Assembly: GCA_037190665.1 (NCBI GenBank)
Contig: JBBCJT010000210.1
Location: forward strand, 1 to 16,646
Length of the DNA: 16,646 nucleotides
DNA from: JBBCJT01 sp037190665
GTDB taxonomy: Bacteria > Pseudomonadota > Alphaproteobacteria > Acetobacterales > Acetobacteraceae
Direction: 5' to 3'
The notes beneath the pieces are model-generated. The model saw only the letters and a list, made by a program, of their open reading frames with translations. It searched no databases and had not been told where the DNA came from. Below, in pieces: positions 1-8,269 of the stretch (positions are counted from its first letter, which is position 1; every line of letters starts with the position of its first letter). A program made the position numbers and the translations under genes.

Positions 1-3000
1 CCGCGCTCGATCCCGATCCTGCGCGAGAAGGTGGCGCGCATCCTGGCGCTGGCCGGCGTGCAGGCGGACAGCCATGACGGGCGCGCGCTGACCAACATCC
101 TCGACACCTGGCCGCGCGACGAGCTGTTCCAGGCGGACGACCTGCAGATCCTCGCCGCCGCGCGCGGCGTGCTGTCGCTGCAGGTGCGCCCGCGCGTGGC
201 GCTGTTCCCGCGCCCCGATCCGTTCGGCCGTTTCGTCTCCGCGCTGGCCTTCGTGCCGCGCGACCGGTTCGACACGCGGCTGCGCCAGGAACTCGGCACG
301 ATGATCGCGCGCGCCTATGACGGGCGGCTGTCGACCAGCTACGTCACGATGGGCGACGGGCCGCTCGCGCGCGTGCTGTTCATCATCGCCACCACGCCGG
401 GCAAGGTGCCCGTGGTCGATACGCGGGTGTTGGAACGCGCGATGGCGCAGGCCTCGCGCAGCTTCCGCGACCGGCTGTCCGAATCGCTCGCCGCCGAGCA
501 CGGCGCGGCGGACGGCGCGCGGGTGCTGGCGCGCTGGGGCGATGCGTTCCCGGGCTCCTATGCCGAACGCTACACCGCGTCCGGCGCGGTGCAGGACATC
601 CGCCTCGCCGAGCGCGCGCTCGAGGAAGGGGCGCTGCAGCTTTCGCTGGAGCGGCCCGGCGGCGCGCCGCCCTCCTGCTTCGCGCTGAAGCTGTTCAACC
701 CCGGCGGCGCGGTGGCGCTGTCCGACATCGTGCCGCTGATCGAGACGCTGGGCCTGCGCGTGCTGGAGGAGGTTCCGCACGAGCTGGGCGTGCGCGATGC
801 GCGGCCGCTGGCGCTGCAGGTGCTGAAGGTCGCCTCCGCCGATGGCGCGCCCGTCGATCTCGGGGCGCGCGGGCCGGCGCTGCTGGAGGCGCTGTCGGCG
901 ATCTGGGAAGGCCGCGCGGAGGCGGACGGGTTCAACCGCCTCATGCTGCGCGCCGGGCTGACGTGGCGCGAGGCGTGGCTGCTGCGGGCGATGTTCAAGT
1001 GGTGCCGGCAGGTCGGCTTCCCGTTCAGCCAGGGCGCGGTGGAGGACACGCTGTCCGCGCATCCCGATGCGGCGCGCTGGCTGATCGACACGTTCAACCA
1101 CCGCTTCGACCCCGAGGACGAGGGCGAGGAGGACGAGGCCGCCTGGGCTGCCCTGCTCGACCGGGTGGAGAACCCGGACGAGGACCGCATCCTGCGGCGG
1201 CTGCGCACGCTGCTCGATGCCGTGCTGCGCACCAATTTCTGGCAGGACGGCGGCGGCAAGCCCTATCTCGCGCTCAAGATCGACAGCCCGCGCGCCGGCG
1301 AGATGCCGCTGCCGCGGCCGATGGCGGAGATCTGGGTGCACGGCGCGCGGATGGAGGGCTGCCACCTGCGCGGCGGCAAGGTCGCGCGCGGCGGCATCCG
1401 CTGGTCCGACCGGCGCGAGGATTTCCGTACCGAGATCCTCGGGCTGATGAAGGCGCAGATGGTCAAGAACGTCGTCATCGTGCCGGTCGGCGCGAAGGGC
1501 GGCTTCGTGCTCAAGCGCCCGCCCGCCGCCACGGGCGATGCCGCGCGCGACCGCGAGGCGGCGCAGGCGGAAGGCATCGCCTGCTACCGGATGCTCATCC
1601 AGGGCATGCTGGACGTGACCGACAACCTGAAGGGCCAGGACGTCATCCCGCCCGCTTCCGTGCGCCGGCGCGACGGCGACGATCCCTACATCGTCGCCGC
1701 CGCCGACAAGGGCACGGCCAAGTTCAGCGACATCGCCAACGGCATCGCGGGCGATTACGGGTTCTGGCTGGGCGACGCCTTCGCCTCCGGCGGGTCGAAG
1801 GGCTACGACCACAAGGGCATGGGCATCACCGCCCGCGGCGCCTGGGTGAACATCGCGCGGCACTTCCGCGAGATGGGGGTCGACATCCAGCGCGACCTGT
1901 TCACCTGCGCGGGCGTGGGCGACATGTCGGGCGACGTGTTCGGCAACGGGCTGCTGATCAGCCGTCGCACGAAGCTGGTCGCCGCCTTCGACCACCGCCA
2001 CATCTTCATCGACCCCGATCCCGATCCGGACGTGTCCTTTGACGAGCGGGCGCGGCTGTTCGCGCTGCCGCGCTCCTCCTGGGCGGATTACGACGCGGCG
2101 AAGCTGTCCGCGGGCGGCGGGGTTTATCCGCGCAGTGCGAAGACCATCGCCCTGTCGCCGCAGGCGCGCGCGCTGCTCGACATCGAGGCGGAGCATGTCG
2201 AGCCCGTGGAGGTGCTGCGGGCGATCCTGCGTGCGCGGGTGGACCTGCTCTATTTCGGCGGCATCGGCACCTATCTGAAAGCGAGCACGGAAAGTCAGGC
2301 CGATGCCGGCGACCGCGGCAACGATGCGATCCGCGCCGATGCGCGCGACCTGCGCTGCAAGGTGGTGGGCGAGGGCGCCAATCTCGGCGTCACCCAGGCC
2401 GCGCGCGTCGAGGCGGCGATGGCGGGTATCCGCATCAACACCGATGCGCTCGATAATTCCGCCGGCGTGTCCACCTCCGACCATGAGGTGAACATCAAGA
2501 TCCTGCTCGCCGATGCGATGCAGTCGGGCGAACTGACCGAGAAGCAGCGCGTCGACCTGCTCGCGGAGATGACCGACGAGGTGGCGGACCTCGTGCTGCG
2601 CGACAACTACCAGCAGTCGCAGGCCATCTCGCTCGACGTGCTGGACGCGGTGCGGGACGTGCCGGCGCAGATCTCGCTGATGGCGCTGCTGGAGGCGCAT
2701 GGCAGCTTCGACCGCGTCGTCGCGGGCATGCCGGACGCGGCCACGCTGTCGGCCCGCGCGGCGGTGCAGTCGGGCCTTACCCGGCCCGAGGCGGCGACGC
2801 TGTTCGCCCATACCAAGCTGTGGCTGGCGGGCGAGATCGACGAGTCCGCGCTGCCGGACGACCCGGCCTGCGAGGGGCTGCTGTCCGACTACTTCCCGAC
2901 GCAACTGCAAACACGCTTCCCCGCACTGGTCCGTCGCCACCAGCTCCGCAAGGAGCTGATCGGCACCACGCTGACCAACGAGCTGGTCAACCGCGTGGGC

Positions 3001-3750
3001 GCCGCCGCGTTCGGCCGGCGGGTCGCCGAGGGCGGCGCGCCGCCGGCCGACGTCGCCAAGGCGGCCTGGGTGGCGCGGGAGGCGTTCGGCCTCGCCGATC
3101 TCTGCGCGCGGATCGAGGCGCTGGACGGAACGGTGCCGGCCGCCGCGCAGCTTGCCGCGCTGGATGCGGTGCGCACGCTGCAGGAAGCCGCGGCACGGCT
3201 GCTGCTGGGGTCCGCCGAACTCGCCCGGCCGATCGCGGATCTGGTCGCCACGCTGCGCCCGGGCCTCGCCGCGCTCGCCCAGTCCGCGGCCGCGCGCAGC
3301 GCCGGATCGACGCAGGCCCAGGCGCTGGTCGCCCAGGGCATGCCGGCCGAGCTCGCGGCGCTGATCGCGGCCCTGCCCTCGCTGGCCGCCGCCCCCGCCA
3401 TCGTGCGGCTGGCGGCCGAGCGCGGCGTGCCGGTCGAGACGGCGGAAGCGGCATGGCGCGGCGCCGGCGACACCTTCGCCATCGAGGCGCTGCGCAATGC
3501 CGTGGATGCCGCGCCCGCCGCCGGCAAGTGGGGTGCGCGCGCCAGTGCCGCGATGTCCGACGACCTGACCGCGCTGCAGGGCGGGTTCGCCGGCGAGCTG
3601 CTCGCCGCGCCGGCCGATCCGGCGGCACTGCTCGCCCGCCTCGGTCCCCTCGCGGCGCGGGCTGTGGCCGTGACGCGAGAGGCGGCCGCCACGCCCGATC
3701 TCGCCGCCGCCTCGGTCGCCGCCCGGCTGCTGCGCGCGCTGCGTCCCTAG
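1..3750 (+). CDS. gdhB: NAD-specific glutamate dehydrogenase, large type (5'-partial)
   Basis: Catalyses oxidative deamination of glutamate to 2-oxoglutarate and ammonia with NAD+, in the cytoplasm. The reading frame is open from base 1, so the start lies upstream; 1,249 residues are seen and the family (Bac_GDH) is usually about 1,600. The visible part begins in the N-terminal regulatory half, where an ACT-like stretch lies near residues 70-130. The catalytic core follows: GGIRWSDRREDFRTE near residue 460, KAQMVKN near 484, a glycine-rich GVGDMSGDVFGNG at about 638 (nucleotide-binding region) and VVGEGANLGVT near 787. A long Ala-rich helical C-terminal region ends at a TAG codon. Family motifs are intact and no frameshift is visible. 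The symbol gdhB is the one often used for this class; some genomes use gdhZ. The family call is firm; the allosteric behaviour cannot be read here. A MFS gene follows on the same strand after 109 bp. Confidence 0.95.
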   Translation, partial: PRSIPILREKVARILALAGVQADSHDGRALTNILDTWPRDELFQADDLQILAAARGVLSLQVRPRVALFPRPDPFGRFVSALAFVPRDRFDTRLRQELGTMIARAYDGRLSTSYVTMGDGPLARVLFIIATTPGKVPVVDTRVLERAMAQASRSFRDRLSESLAAEHGAADGARVLARWGDAFPGSYAERYTASGAVQDIRLAERALEEGALQLSLERPGGAPPSCFALKLFNPGGAVALSDIVPLIETLGLRVLEEVPHELGVRDARPLALQVLKVASADGAPVDLGARGPALLEALSAIWEGRAEADGFNRLMLRAGLTWREAWLLRAMFKWCRQVGFPFSQGAVEDTLSAHPDAARWLIDTFNHRFDPEDEGEEDEAAWAALLDRVENPDEDRILRRLRTLLDAVLRTNFWQDGGGKPYLALKIDSPRAGEMPLPRPMAEIWVHGARMEGCHLRGGKVARGGIRWSDRREDFRTEILGLMKAQMVKNVVIVPVGAKGGFVLKRPPAATGDAARDREAAQAEGIACYRMLIQGMLDVTDNLKGQDVIPPASVRRRDGDDPYIVAAADKGTAKFSDIANGIAGDYGFWLGDAFASGGSKGYDHKGMGITARGAWVNIARHFREMGVDIQRDLFTCAGVGDMSGDVFGNGLLISRRTKLVAAFDHRHIFIDPDPDPDVSFDERARLFALPRSSWADYDAAKLSAGGGVYPRSAKTIALSPQARALLDIEAEHVEPVEVLRAILRARVDLLYFGGIGTYLKASTESQADAGDRGNDAIRADARDLRCKVVGEGANLGVTQAARVEAAMAGIRINTDALDNSAGVSTSDHEVNIKILLADAMQSGELTEKQRVDLLAEMTDEVADLVLRDNYQQSQAISLDVLDAVRDVPAQISLMALLEAHGSFDRVVAGMPDAATLSARAAVQSGLTRPEAATLFAHTKLWLAGEIDESALPDDPACEGLLSDYFPTQLQTRFPALVRRHQLRKELIGTTLTNELVNRVGAAAFGRRVAEGGAPPADVAKAAWVAREAFGLADLCARIEALDGTVPAAAQLAALDAVRTLQEAAARLLLGSAELARPIADLVATLRPGLAALAQSAAARSAGSTQAQALVAQGMPAELAALIAALPSLAAAPAIVRLAAERGVPVETAEAAWRGAGDTFAIEALRNAVDAAPAAGKWGARASAAMSDDLTALQGGFAGELLAAPADPAALLARLGPLAARAVAVTREAAATPDLAAASVAARLLRALRP

Positions 3751-3779
3751 CGCGCGAATCGCCGCAGCGGGCATCAGCG

Positions 3780-3837
3780 GGAGCGTGAACCGCTCCTTCC
3801 GATCGCAGGCGGCAGCAGGGTCCGCGCGCGTGCGCGG
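3780..3837 (+). terminator. Possible hairpins downstream of the glutamate dehydrogenase gene
   Basis: Two short stem-loops lie in the 109-bp gap between gdhB and the MFS gene. One has GGAGCG at 3780-3785 pairing with CGCTCC at 3791-3796 (5-nt loop), followed by TTCC. The other has CCGCGC at 3822-3827 pairing with GCGCGG at 3832-3837 (4-nt loop). Neither has a real T-run, and short GC hairpins are common by chance in DNA this GC-rich. Weak terminator candidates; nothing else is seen in the gap. Confidence 0.25.
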
Positions 3838-3859
3838 GCCGATCGTGCGCTAGCCCGGC

Positions 3860-5125
3860 ATGGGGGCCAGCCCGCCGCCGCCGCGCCGGGGTGCCATCCT
3901 CGCGTGGTGCCTGTACGACTGGGCGAACAGCGCCTTCCCGGCGGTGGTCTCGACCTTCGTCTTCGCCACCTATTTCACCGAGGCGGTGGCCGCCGACCGC
4001 GCCACCGGCACCTCGCTGTGGGGCGTCGCGGCGGCGGTCTCGGGCGTGCTGATCGCGCTGCTGTCGCCGCCGCTGGGTGCGGTCGCGGATGCGGGCGGAG
4101 CGCGGGCGCGCATGCTCGCGGCGTTCACCACGATCACCGTGCTCGCCACCGCCGCGTTGTGGACGGTCGCGCCGGAGCCGGACCATGCCGTGCGCGCGAT
4201 CGCGCTGGTGATCGTCGCCACCGTCGCCTTCGAGCTGGCGACGGTCTTCTACAACGCCATGCTGCCCGTGATCGCCCCGCCCGGCCGGCTGGGGCGCATC
4301 TCCGGCTTCGGCTGGGGCTGCGGCTATTTCGGCGGGCTTGCCTGCCTGCTGGTCGCGCTGTTCGTGCTGATCCGCCCCGATCCCGCGCCCTTCGGCCTCG
4401 ACAAGGCGCAGGCCGAGCCGGTGCGCGCGTGCATGCTGCTGGTGGCGCTGTGGATCGCCGCCTTCGCGTGGCCCGCCTGCGTGCTGATCCCCGACCGCGG
4501 CCCCGCGCGGCCGTGGAGCGAGGCGATCCGCGGCGGCATGACGGAGATCGCGGCGCTGCTGCGCCACCTGCCGCGCCGGCCGGCGCTGGCGCGCTTCCTG
4601 ATCGCGCGGCTGTTCTACACGGACGGGCTGAACACGCTGTTCGCCTTCGGCGCCATCTACGCCGCCGGCAAGTTCGGCATGACGACGGAGGAGGTGCTGC
4701 TGTTCGGCATCGGCCTCAACGTCACCGCCGGGCTGGGCGCGGCCGGCTTCGCGCTGGTCGAGGACCGGCTGGGGGCGAAGGCCACGGTGCTGGTGTCGCT
4801 CGCCGGGCTGATGATCCTCGGCGCGGGGCTGCTGGCGGTGGAGGGCAAGACGCTGTTCTGGGCGCTGGGCCTGCCGATCGGCGTCTTCATGGGCCCGGCG
4901 CAGGCGGCCTCCCGCAGCCTGATGGCGCGAATGGCCACGCCGGGGGAGGAGAGCGCGCATTTCGGCCTGTTCGCGCTCTCCGGCCGGGTCACGGCCTTCG
5001 CGGGGCCGGCCGTACTGGCGGCGACCGTTTCGGCGACGGGCAGCCAGACGGCGGGGATGGCGACGGTGCTGGTGTTCCTCGGGCTCGGGGCGGTGGTTCT
5101 GACGACGGTGCGGGCGCCGGGGTAG
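3860..5125 (+). CDS. MFS transporter, UMF1 (Atg22-like) family
   Basis: A 421-residue polytopic inner-membrane protein of the major facilitator superfamily. The N-terminal CLYDWANSAFPAVVSTFVFATY (residues about 15-36) is the hallmark of the UMF1 / vacuole-effluxer Atg22-like family, and about twelve hydrophobic segments run through the protein. A glycine-rich helix (GRISGFGWGCGYFGGLACLL) lies near residues 145-165. Length is normal for the family. Bacterial members have no agreed substrate; Atg22 in yeast exports amino acids from the vacuole, so an efflux or amino-acid role next to glutamate dehydrogenase is possible but only inferred. The ATG at 3860 is chosen because the conserved DWANSAF motif follows at the usual distance; no clear Shine-Dalgarno precedes it. 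The gene ends convergently with the peptide-binding protein gene, the gap holding strong palindromes. Confidence 0.9.
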   Translation: MGASPPPPRRGAILAWCLYDWANSAFPAVVSTFVFATYFTEAVAADRATGTSLWGVAAAVSGVLIALLSPPLGAVADAGGARARMLAAFTTITVLATAALWTVAPEPDHAVRAIALVIVATVAFELATVFYNAMLPVIAPPGRLGRISGFGWGCGYFGGLACLLVALFVLIRPDPAPFGLDKAQAEPVRACMLLVALWIAAFAWPACVLIPDRGPARPWSEAIRGGMTEIAALLRHLPRRPALARFLIARLFYTDGLNTLFAFGAIYAAGKFGMTTEEVLLFGIGLNVTAGLGAAGFALVEDRLGAKATVLVSLAGLMILGAGLLAVEGKTLFWALGLPIGVFMGPAQAASRSLMARMATPGEESAHFGLFALSGRVTAFAGPAVLAATVSATGSQTAGMATVLVFLGLGAVVLTTVRAPG

Positions 5126-5142
5126 CGGCGGGCCCTCACCCT

Positions 5143-5195
5143 CCCGCGCAGGGCGCGGGCCCCTCCCTCTCCCGCTGGGCGGGAGAGGGAGGGGC
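5143..5195. repeat. REP-like palindromic element, copy 1
   Basis: A 17-bp stem (5159-5175 pairing with 5179-5195) with the 3-nt loop TGG. Its core, CCCTCTCCCGC-TGG-GCGGGAGAGGG at 5165-5189, recurs at 10871 and 16526. A smaller hairpin, CCCGCGC (5143-5149) pairing with GCGCGGG (5153-5159), abuts it, giving a compound element like a BIME. It sits between the 3' ends of two convergent genes, where such elements often act as transcript-end stabilisers or weak terminators. That role is inferred; the symmetry and repetition are seen directly. Confidence 0.8.
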
Positions 5196-5203
5196 GACGC
5201 TTC

Positions 5204-5229
5204 CTCTTTCCCGCACGTGCGGGAAAGAG
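5204..5229. terminator. 26-bp perfect palindrome, probable bidirectional terminator
   Basis: CTCTTTCCCGCAC followed at once by GTGCGGGAAAGAG: 13 bp each side, no mismatch. It lies 14 bp past the stop of the peptide-binding protein gene (minus strand) and about 80 bp past the MFS stop. The GC-rich centre with A/T-containing outer arms (CTCTTT / AAAGAG) fits a factor-independent terminator working both ways. It differs in sequence from the REP-like element beside it. Confidence 0.65.
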
Positions 5230-5243
5230 CACGGTCAGGGCCC

Positions 5244-6836
5244 CTACTTCTTCTCCAGGTTCCAGAACACCGGCACCGGCGTGGACAGGAAGCCGGTGAC
5301 GCTGCGGCGGTAGGCGATCGGCGCGAAGAACTGGCCCACCGGCACGATCGGCACGAGCTGCGCCGCCTCCTGCTGGATCTGCGCGACGATCTCCCTGCGC
5401 TTGCCCGGATCGCTCTCCCGCGCCCAGGCGTTCTTCAGCTCCTCGATCTTCGGCGAGCACGCCCAGCCGGCATAGGCGGCGTCCGTGCAGTTCGCGCTCA
5501 GCGCCACGCTGCCCACCGGGTTGTCCAGTTCGAACCCGTAGGACCACATCGGGAAGATGTTCCACCCGCCGGCGGACGGCGCATCCTGCCTGTTGCGTCG
5601 GGACATCATCGTGGCGAAGTCCATGTACTGGATGTCCACGTTCAGCCCCGCGCCGCGCAGGCGTTCGGCGGCCATGGTGCCGAAGCCCTTGATGATCTCG
5701 TTGTCGCCCGGCGCGATGATGACGATGGGCTGGCCGCTGTAGCCGGCCTGCTGGAACAGCTTCTTCGCTTCCTCCACCTGGGTCTGGCGCATCCAGTCGG
5801 TGGCGGACTGGTTCTCGTTCGCCCCGCCGCAGGCCAGGAAGCTGTAGCAGCGGCTCCAGTACTTGCCGTCTGCGCCCGCGGTGATCGCCATGTAGTCGGC
5901 CTGGTCGGTCAGCAGCGCGAGCGCGCGCCGCGCCTCCGGCTTGTCGAAGGGCGGCTGGCGGTGGTTGGGGCGCAGGAAGCCGATCTGCCCCTGCTTGCCG
6001 TGCACGGCGACGACGATGTCGCGGTTGCGGTCCAGCACCGGCAGCAGGTCGAGCGGCGGCGTCTCGTAGATGTCGAGCTCGCCGGTCTGCAGCGCCGCCA
6101 TGGCCGAGCTCGAATCCGGCATCACGATCCACTCGACGCGATCGACGCGCGCGACCTTGCCGCCGGAGAAGTAGTCGGCCGGCTCCGACCGGGGCCGGTA
6201 GTCGGCGTTGCGCTGGTAGACCAGCCGGTCGCCGGGGCGATAGGCGTCCCGGACGAAGCGGAACGGGCCGGAGCCGATGACGTTCTCCACCGGCCGCATC
6301 GGGTCCGTCGCCGCGTCGGCCTCGCGCATGATGAACAGGCCGGTGGCGGTCGGCTTGGCGAAGGCCTCGAACAGCAGCGGCGTGTCCACCGACAGGTGGA
6401 CGCTGAAGCGCCGCGCATCCACCGCCTCCAGCCGCATGCCGAGCTCGGTCAGCTTGCGCCCGGCGGTGTCGCGCGCCGCCCAGCGCTTGATCGAGGCGAT
6501 GACGTCGGCCGAGGTCACCGGCGCGCCGTCGTGGAACCGCAGCCCCTCGCGGAGGGTGAACACCCAGCTCGTGCCGTCCGCGCCCTTCTCCGCCCGTTCC
6601 ACCATCTGGGGCTGCGGGCGGAACTGCGAGTCCAGCGTGTAGAGGTTGTCGTAGACGAGGTAGCTGTGCTGGTGCGTGACCGACAGCCAGTTGACCACGG
6701 AATCGAGCGTGCGCGGCTCGGCTGACGAGGCGTAGCGCAGCACGCTCTGGGCGTGTGCGGCGGCCGTCGAGAGCATGATCGCCGCGGCCAGCCCGACGCG
6801 GCTGGCAGCGGTTCGGCATGTGGCGATCGTCGTCAT
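5244..6836 (-). CDS. ABC transporter substrate-binding protein, peptide/nickel type (SBP family 5)
   Basis: A 530-residue periplasmic binding protein of the DppA/OppA type. Residues 1-29 form a Sec signal peptide (hydrophobic VGLAAAIMLSTAA, then AHA before Gln30). Family hallmarks follow: an early RYASSAEPRTLD strand, YDNLYTLDSQFRPQPQM, and WVFTLREGLRFHDGAPVTSADVIASIKR near residues 95-125. Then come IGSGPFRF, repeated aromatic strands, and a C-terminal FFAPIAYRRSVTGF. Length is normal. The start at 6836 is the ATG directly before the signal peptide, with AGGA close upstream; the frame stays open further upstream only as a shadow of the kinase gene. No permease or ATPase of this transporter class lies in the window, so it is an orphan binding protein. 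It follows envZ by 116 bp on the same strand. Ligand not predictable; a peptide or similar amine compound is most likely. Confidence 0.92.
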   Translation of the reverse strand: MTTIATCRTAASRVGLAAAIMLSTAAAHAQSVLRYASSAEPRTLDSVVNWLSVTHQHSYLVYDNLYTLDSQFRPQPQMVERAEKGADGTSWVFTLREGLRFHDGAPVTSADVIASIKRWAARDTAGRKLTELGMRLEAVDARRFSVHLSVDTPLLFEAFAKPTATGLFIMREADAATDPMRPVENVIGSGPFRFVRDAYRPGDRLVYQRNADYRPRSEPADYFSGGKVARVDRVEWIVMPDSSSAMAALQTGELDIYETPPLDLLPVLDRNRDIVVAVHGKQGQIGFLRPNHRQPPFDKPEARRALALLTDQADYMAITAGADGKYWSRCYSFLACGGANENQSATDWMRQTQVEEAKKLFQQAGYSGQPIVIIAPGDNEIIKGFGTMAAERLRGAGLNVDIQYMDFATMMSRRNRQDAPSAGGWNIFPMWSYGFELDNPVGSVALSANCTDAAYAGWACSPKIEELKNAWARESDPGKRREIVAQIQQEAAQLVPIVPVGQFFAPIAYRRSVTGFLSTPVPVFWNLEKK

Positions 6837-6880
6837 TGTCCTGGGCCCCCCGGCATGTACGCCGGACAGCCTTGGACAGA

Positions 6881-6913
6881 CCGATGCGAATGCCAATCCA
6901 TCTTTCGCATCGG
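6881..6913. promoter_or_regulatory. Inverted repeat between the sensor kinase and binding-protein genes
   Basis: CCGATGCGAA (6881-6890) and TTCGCATCGG (6904-6913) are perfect 10-bp inverted arms around a 13-bp spacer. The spacer contains TGCCAA, which read on the minus strand is TTGGCA, a reasonable -35 box for the downstream binding-protein gene, although no convincing -10 follows. The long spacer and mixed base composition suit a protein-binding operator better than a terminator. The site lies 45 bp upstream of the start codon. Confidence 0.4.
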
Positions 6914-6937
6914 CATGGTATCCACTTGCCGGCGGGG

Positions 6938-6951
6938 CCCGCCGCGGCGGG
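6938..6951. terminator. GC palindrome just after the sensor kinase stop codon
   Basis: CCCGCCGCGGCGGG is a perfect 14-bp palindrome starting 2 bp past the kinase stop codon on the minus strand. It may fold as a short hairpin that ends or stabilises the marR-ompR-envZ message. There is no T-run after it, and in this GC-rich DNA a chance origin is possible. Confidence 0.3.
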
Positions 6952-6952
6952 A

Positions 6953-8269
6953 TCAGACCGGCAGCCGGATCCGCGCCCGCAGCCCGCCGAGCGGGCTTTC
7001 CTCCAGCAGGATGTCGCCCCCATGGGCGCGCACGATGTCGCGCGCGATGGCGAGGCCGAGCCCGGTGCCGCCCGATCCGGTCGAGTACGGGCGGAACGCC
7101 TGCTCGCGCTCCTCCGGCGGGATGCCGGGGCCGTCGTCGTCCACCGTCACCTGCACGGCGCGCGAGCCGTCGCGCGGGATCTCCGTCGCGCCGAGCAGCA
7201 CGCGGCGGCCATGGCGGCGCGCGTTGTCGATCAGGTTGGTCATCGCGCGGCGGATGGCGTTGGGCCGCAGCGGCAGGGTGAGCCGGCGCGGCGCGTTCAG
7301 CGCGATGTCGGCGCCGCTGCGGCGCGCGGCGGCGGCCACGTCCTCCAGCAGCGCGGACAGGTCGGTCGGCTGCGCCTGCTCCGCCCCCTCGCCGCGCGCG
7401 AAGGAGAGGTAGCCCTCCACCATGCGCTCCATCTCGTCCACGTCGGCGGAGATCTCCTTCGCCTCGTCGCCCGCCGGCATCATCGCGAGCGCGAGGCGCA
7501 TCCGCGTCAGCGGCGTGCGCAAATCGTGCGACACGCCCGCCAGCATCTCCGTGCGCTGGGCGAGGAAGCGGCGGATGCGCTCCTGCATCCGGTTGAAGGC
7601 CACCGCCGCCTGCCGCACCTCCGACCCGCCCTCGGGCTTGATGGGGCCGGGATCGCGGCCCATGCCGAAGGACTCGGCGGCCGAGGACAGCCGGCGGATC
7701 GCGCGCACCTGCTGGCGCATGAAGACGGCGGCGAGGCCGAAGACCAGCAGCGCGGTGCCCACCAGCCACAGCACGAACAACAGGATGGTGCCGGTGTAGA
7801 GCCGCTTGCGCGGCACGTTCGCCACCACCACGCCCTCGGGAAGCTGGATGCGCACCGCGACCGTCTGCGGATCGGCGTTCCAGTCGAAGCTGAACGGGCG
7901 GCGCACGCGCTCCTCCAGCGCGGCGGCGAGGTCGTCGTCGAGCGGGCCGAACACGTCCTGGCGCGGCTCGTCCGGCAGCACCGCGCCCGGTTCGAAATGC
8001 AGGATGATCTCGAACCGGTCCCAGCTCTCCTGAGCGATCCAGGCGAATTCGGCGCGTTCGGGGAAGCGGCGCATCATGTCGAGCGCGAAGCCGATATCGC
8101 CGGCGACCCCGGCCGCGAGGCGGCGGGAGAACACGTCGAGATGGCTGCCGTAGAAGACCTGCAGCGCCACCGCCTGCACCACGATCAGCGGCACCAGGAT
8201 GATCAGCAGGGAGCGGCCGAGCAGCGACCGCGGGACGAACTTCCGCAACATCCGGTTGACCGGCTTCAC
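6953..8269 (-). CDS. EnvZ-type membrane sensor histidine kinase
   Basis: A 438-residue class I histidine kinase that phosphorylates the neighbouring OmpR-type regulator. Two membrane helices (about 17-39 and 158-183) enclose a periplasmic sensing domain of roughly 118 residues. They are followed by a HAMP linker (about 184-236) and the H-box GVSHDLRTPLTRMRLAL with phospho-accepting His248. The ATPase domain then shows an N-box (NLIDNARRHG, Asn345 and Asn349), a G1 box (DDDGPGIPPEE), an F-box (FRPYSTG) and a G2 box (GGTGLGLAIARDI). All catalytic motifs are intact. The start is a GTG at 8269 that overlaps the regulator's stop codon as GTGA, indicating translational coupling. The domain layout and partner match EnvZ, but the stimulus (osmolarity or another) cannot be told from sequence. 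The family call is secure; naming it envZ would be an extrapolation. Confidence 0.95.
   Translation of the reverse strand: MKPVNRMLRKFVPRSLLGRSLLIILVPLIVVQAVALQVFYGSHLDVFSRRLAAGVAGDIGFALDMMRRFPERAEFAWIAQESWDRFEIILHFEPGAVLPDEPRQDVFGPLDDDLAAALEERVRRPFSFDWNADPQTVAVRIQLPEGVVVANVPRKRLYTGTILLFVLWLVGTALLVFGLAAVFMRQQVRAIRRLSSAAESFGMGRDPGPIKPEGGSEVRQAAVAFNRMQERIRRFLAQRTEMLAGVSHDLRTPLTRMRLALAMMPAGDEAKEISADVDEMERMVEGYLSFARGEGAEQAQPTDLSALLEDVAAAARRSGADIALNAPRRLTLPLRPNAIRRAMTNLIDNARRHGRRVLLGATEIPRDGSRAVQVTVDDDGPGIPPEEREQAFRPYSTGSGGTGLGLAIARDIVRAHGGDILLEESPLGGLRARIRLPV

Noticed and set aside
2987..4960. A 657-codon minus-strand open frame across gdhB and the MFS gene
   Set aside because: Composition is Arg/Pro/Gln/His biased and it crosses two real genes and their spacer; no ribosome site or family likeness.
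4657..7023. A 788-codon minus-strand open frame covering the convergent gap and the peptide-binding protein
   Set aside because: It reads through the REP-like element (giving SLSRPAGEGG, a usual artefact of such repeats) and out of frame through the real binding-protein gene.
6837..7769. N-terminal extension of the peptide-binding protein by an open frame of about 310 codons
   Set aside because: The added part is an out-of-frame reading of the kinase gene; a signal peptide directly follows the ATG at 6836.
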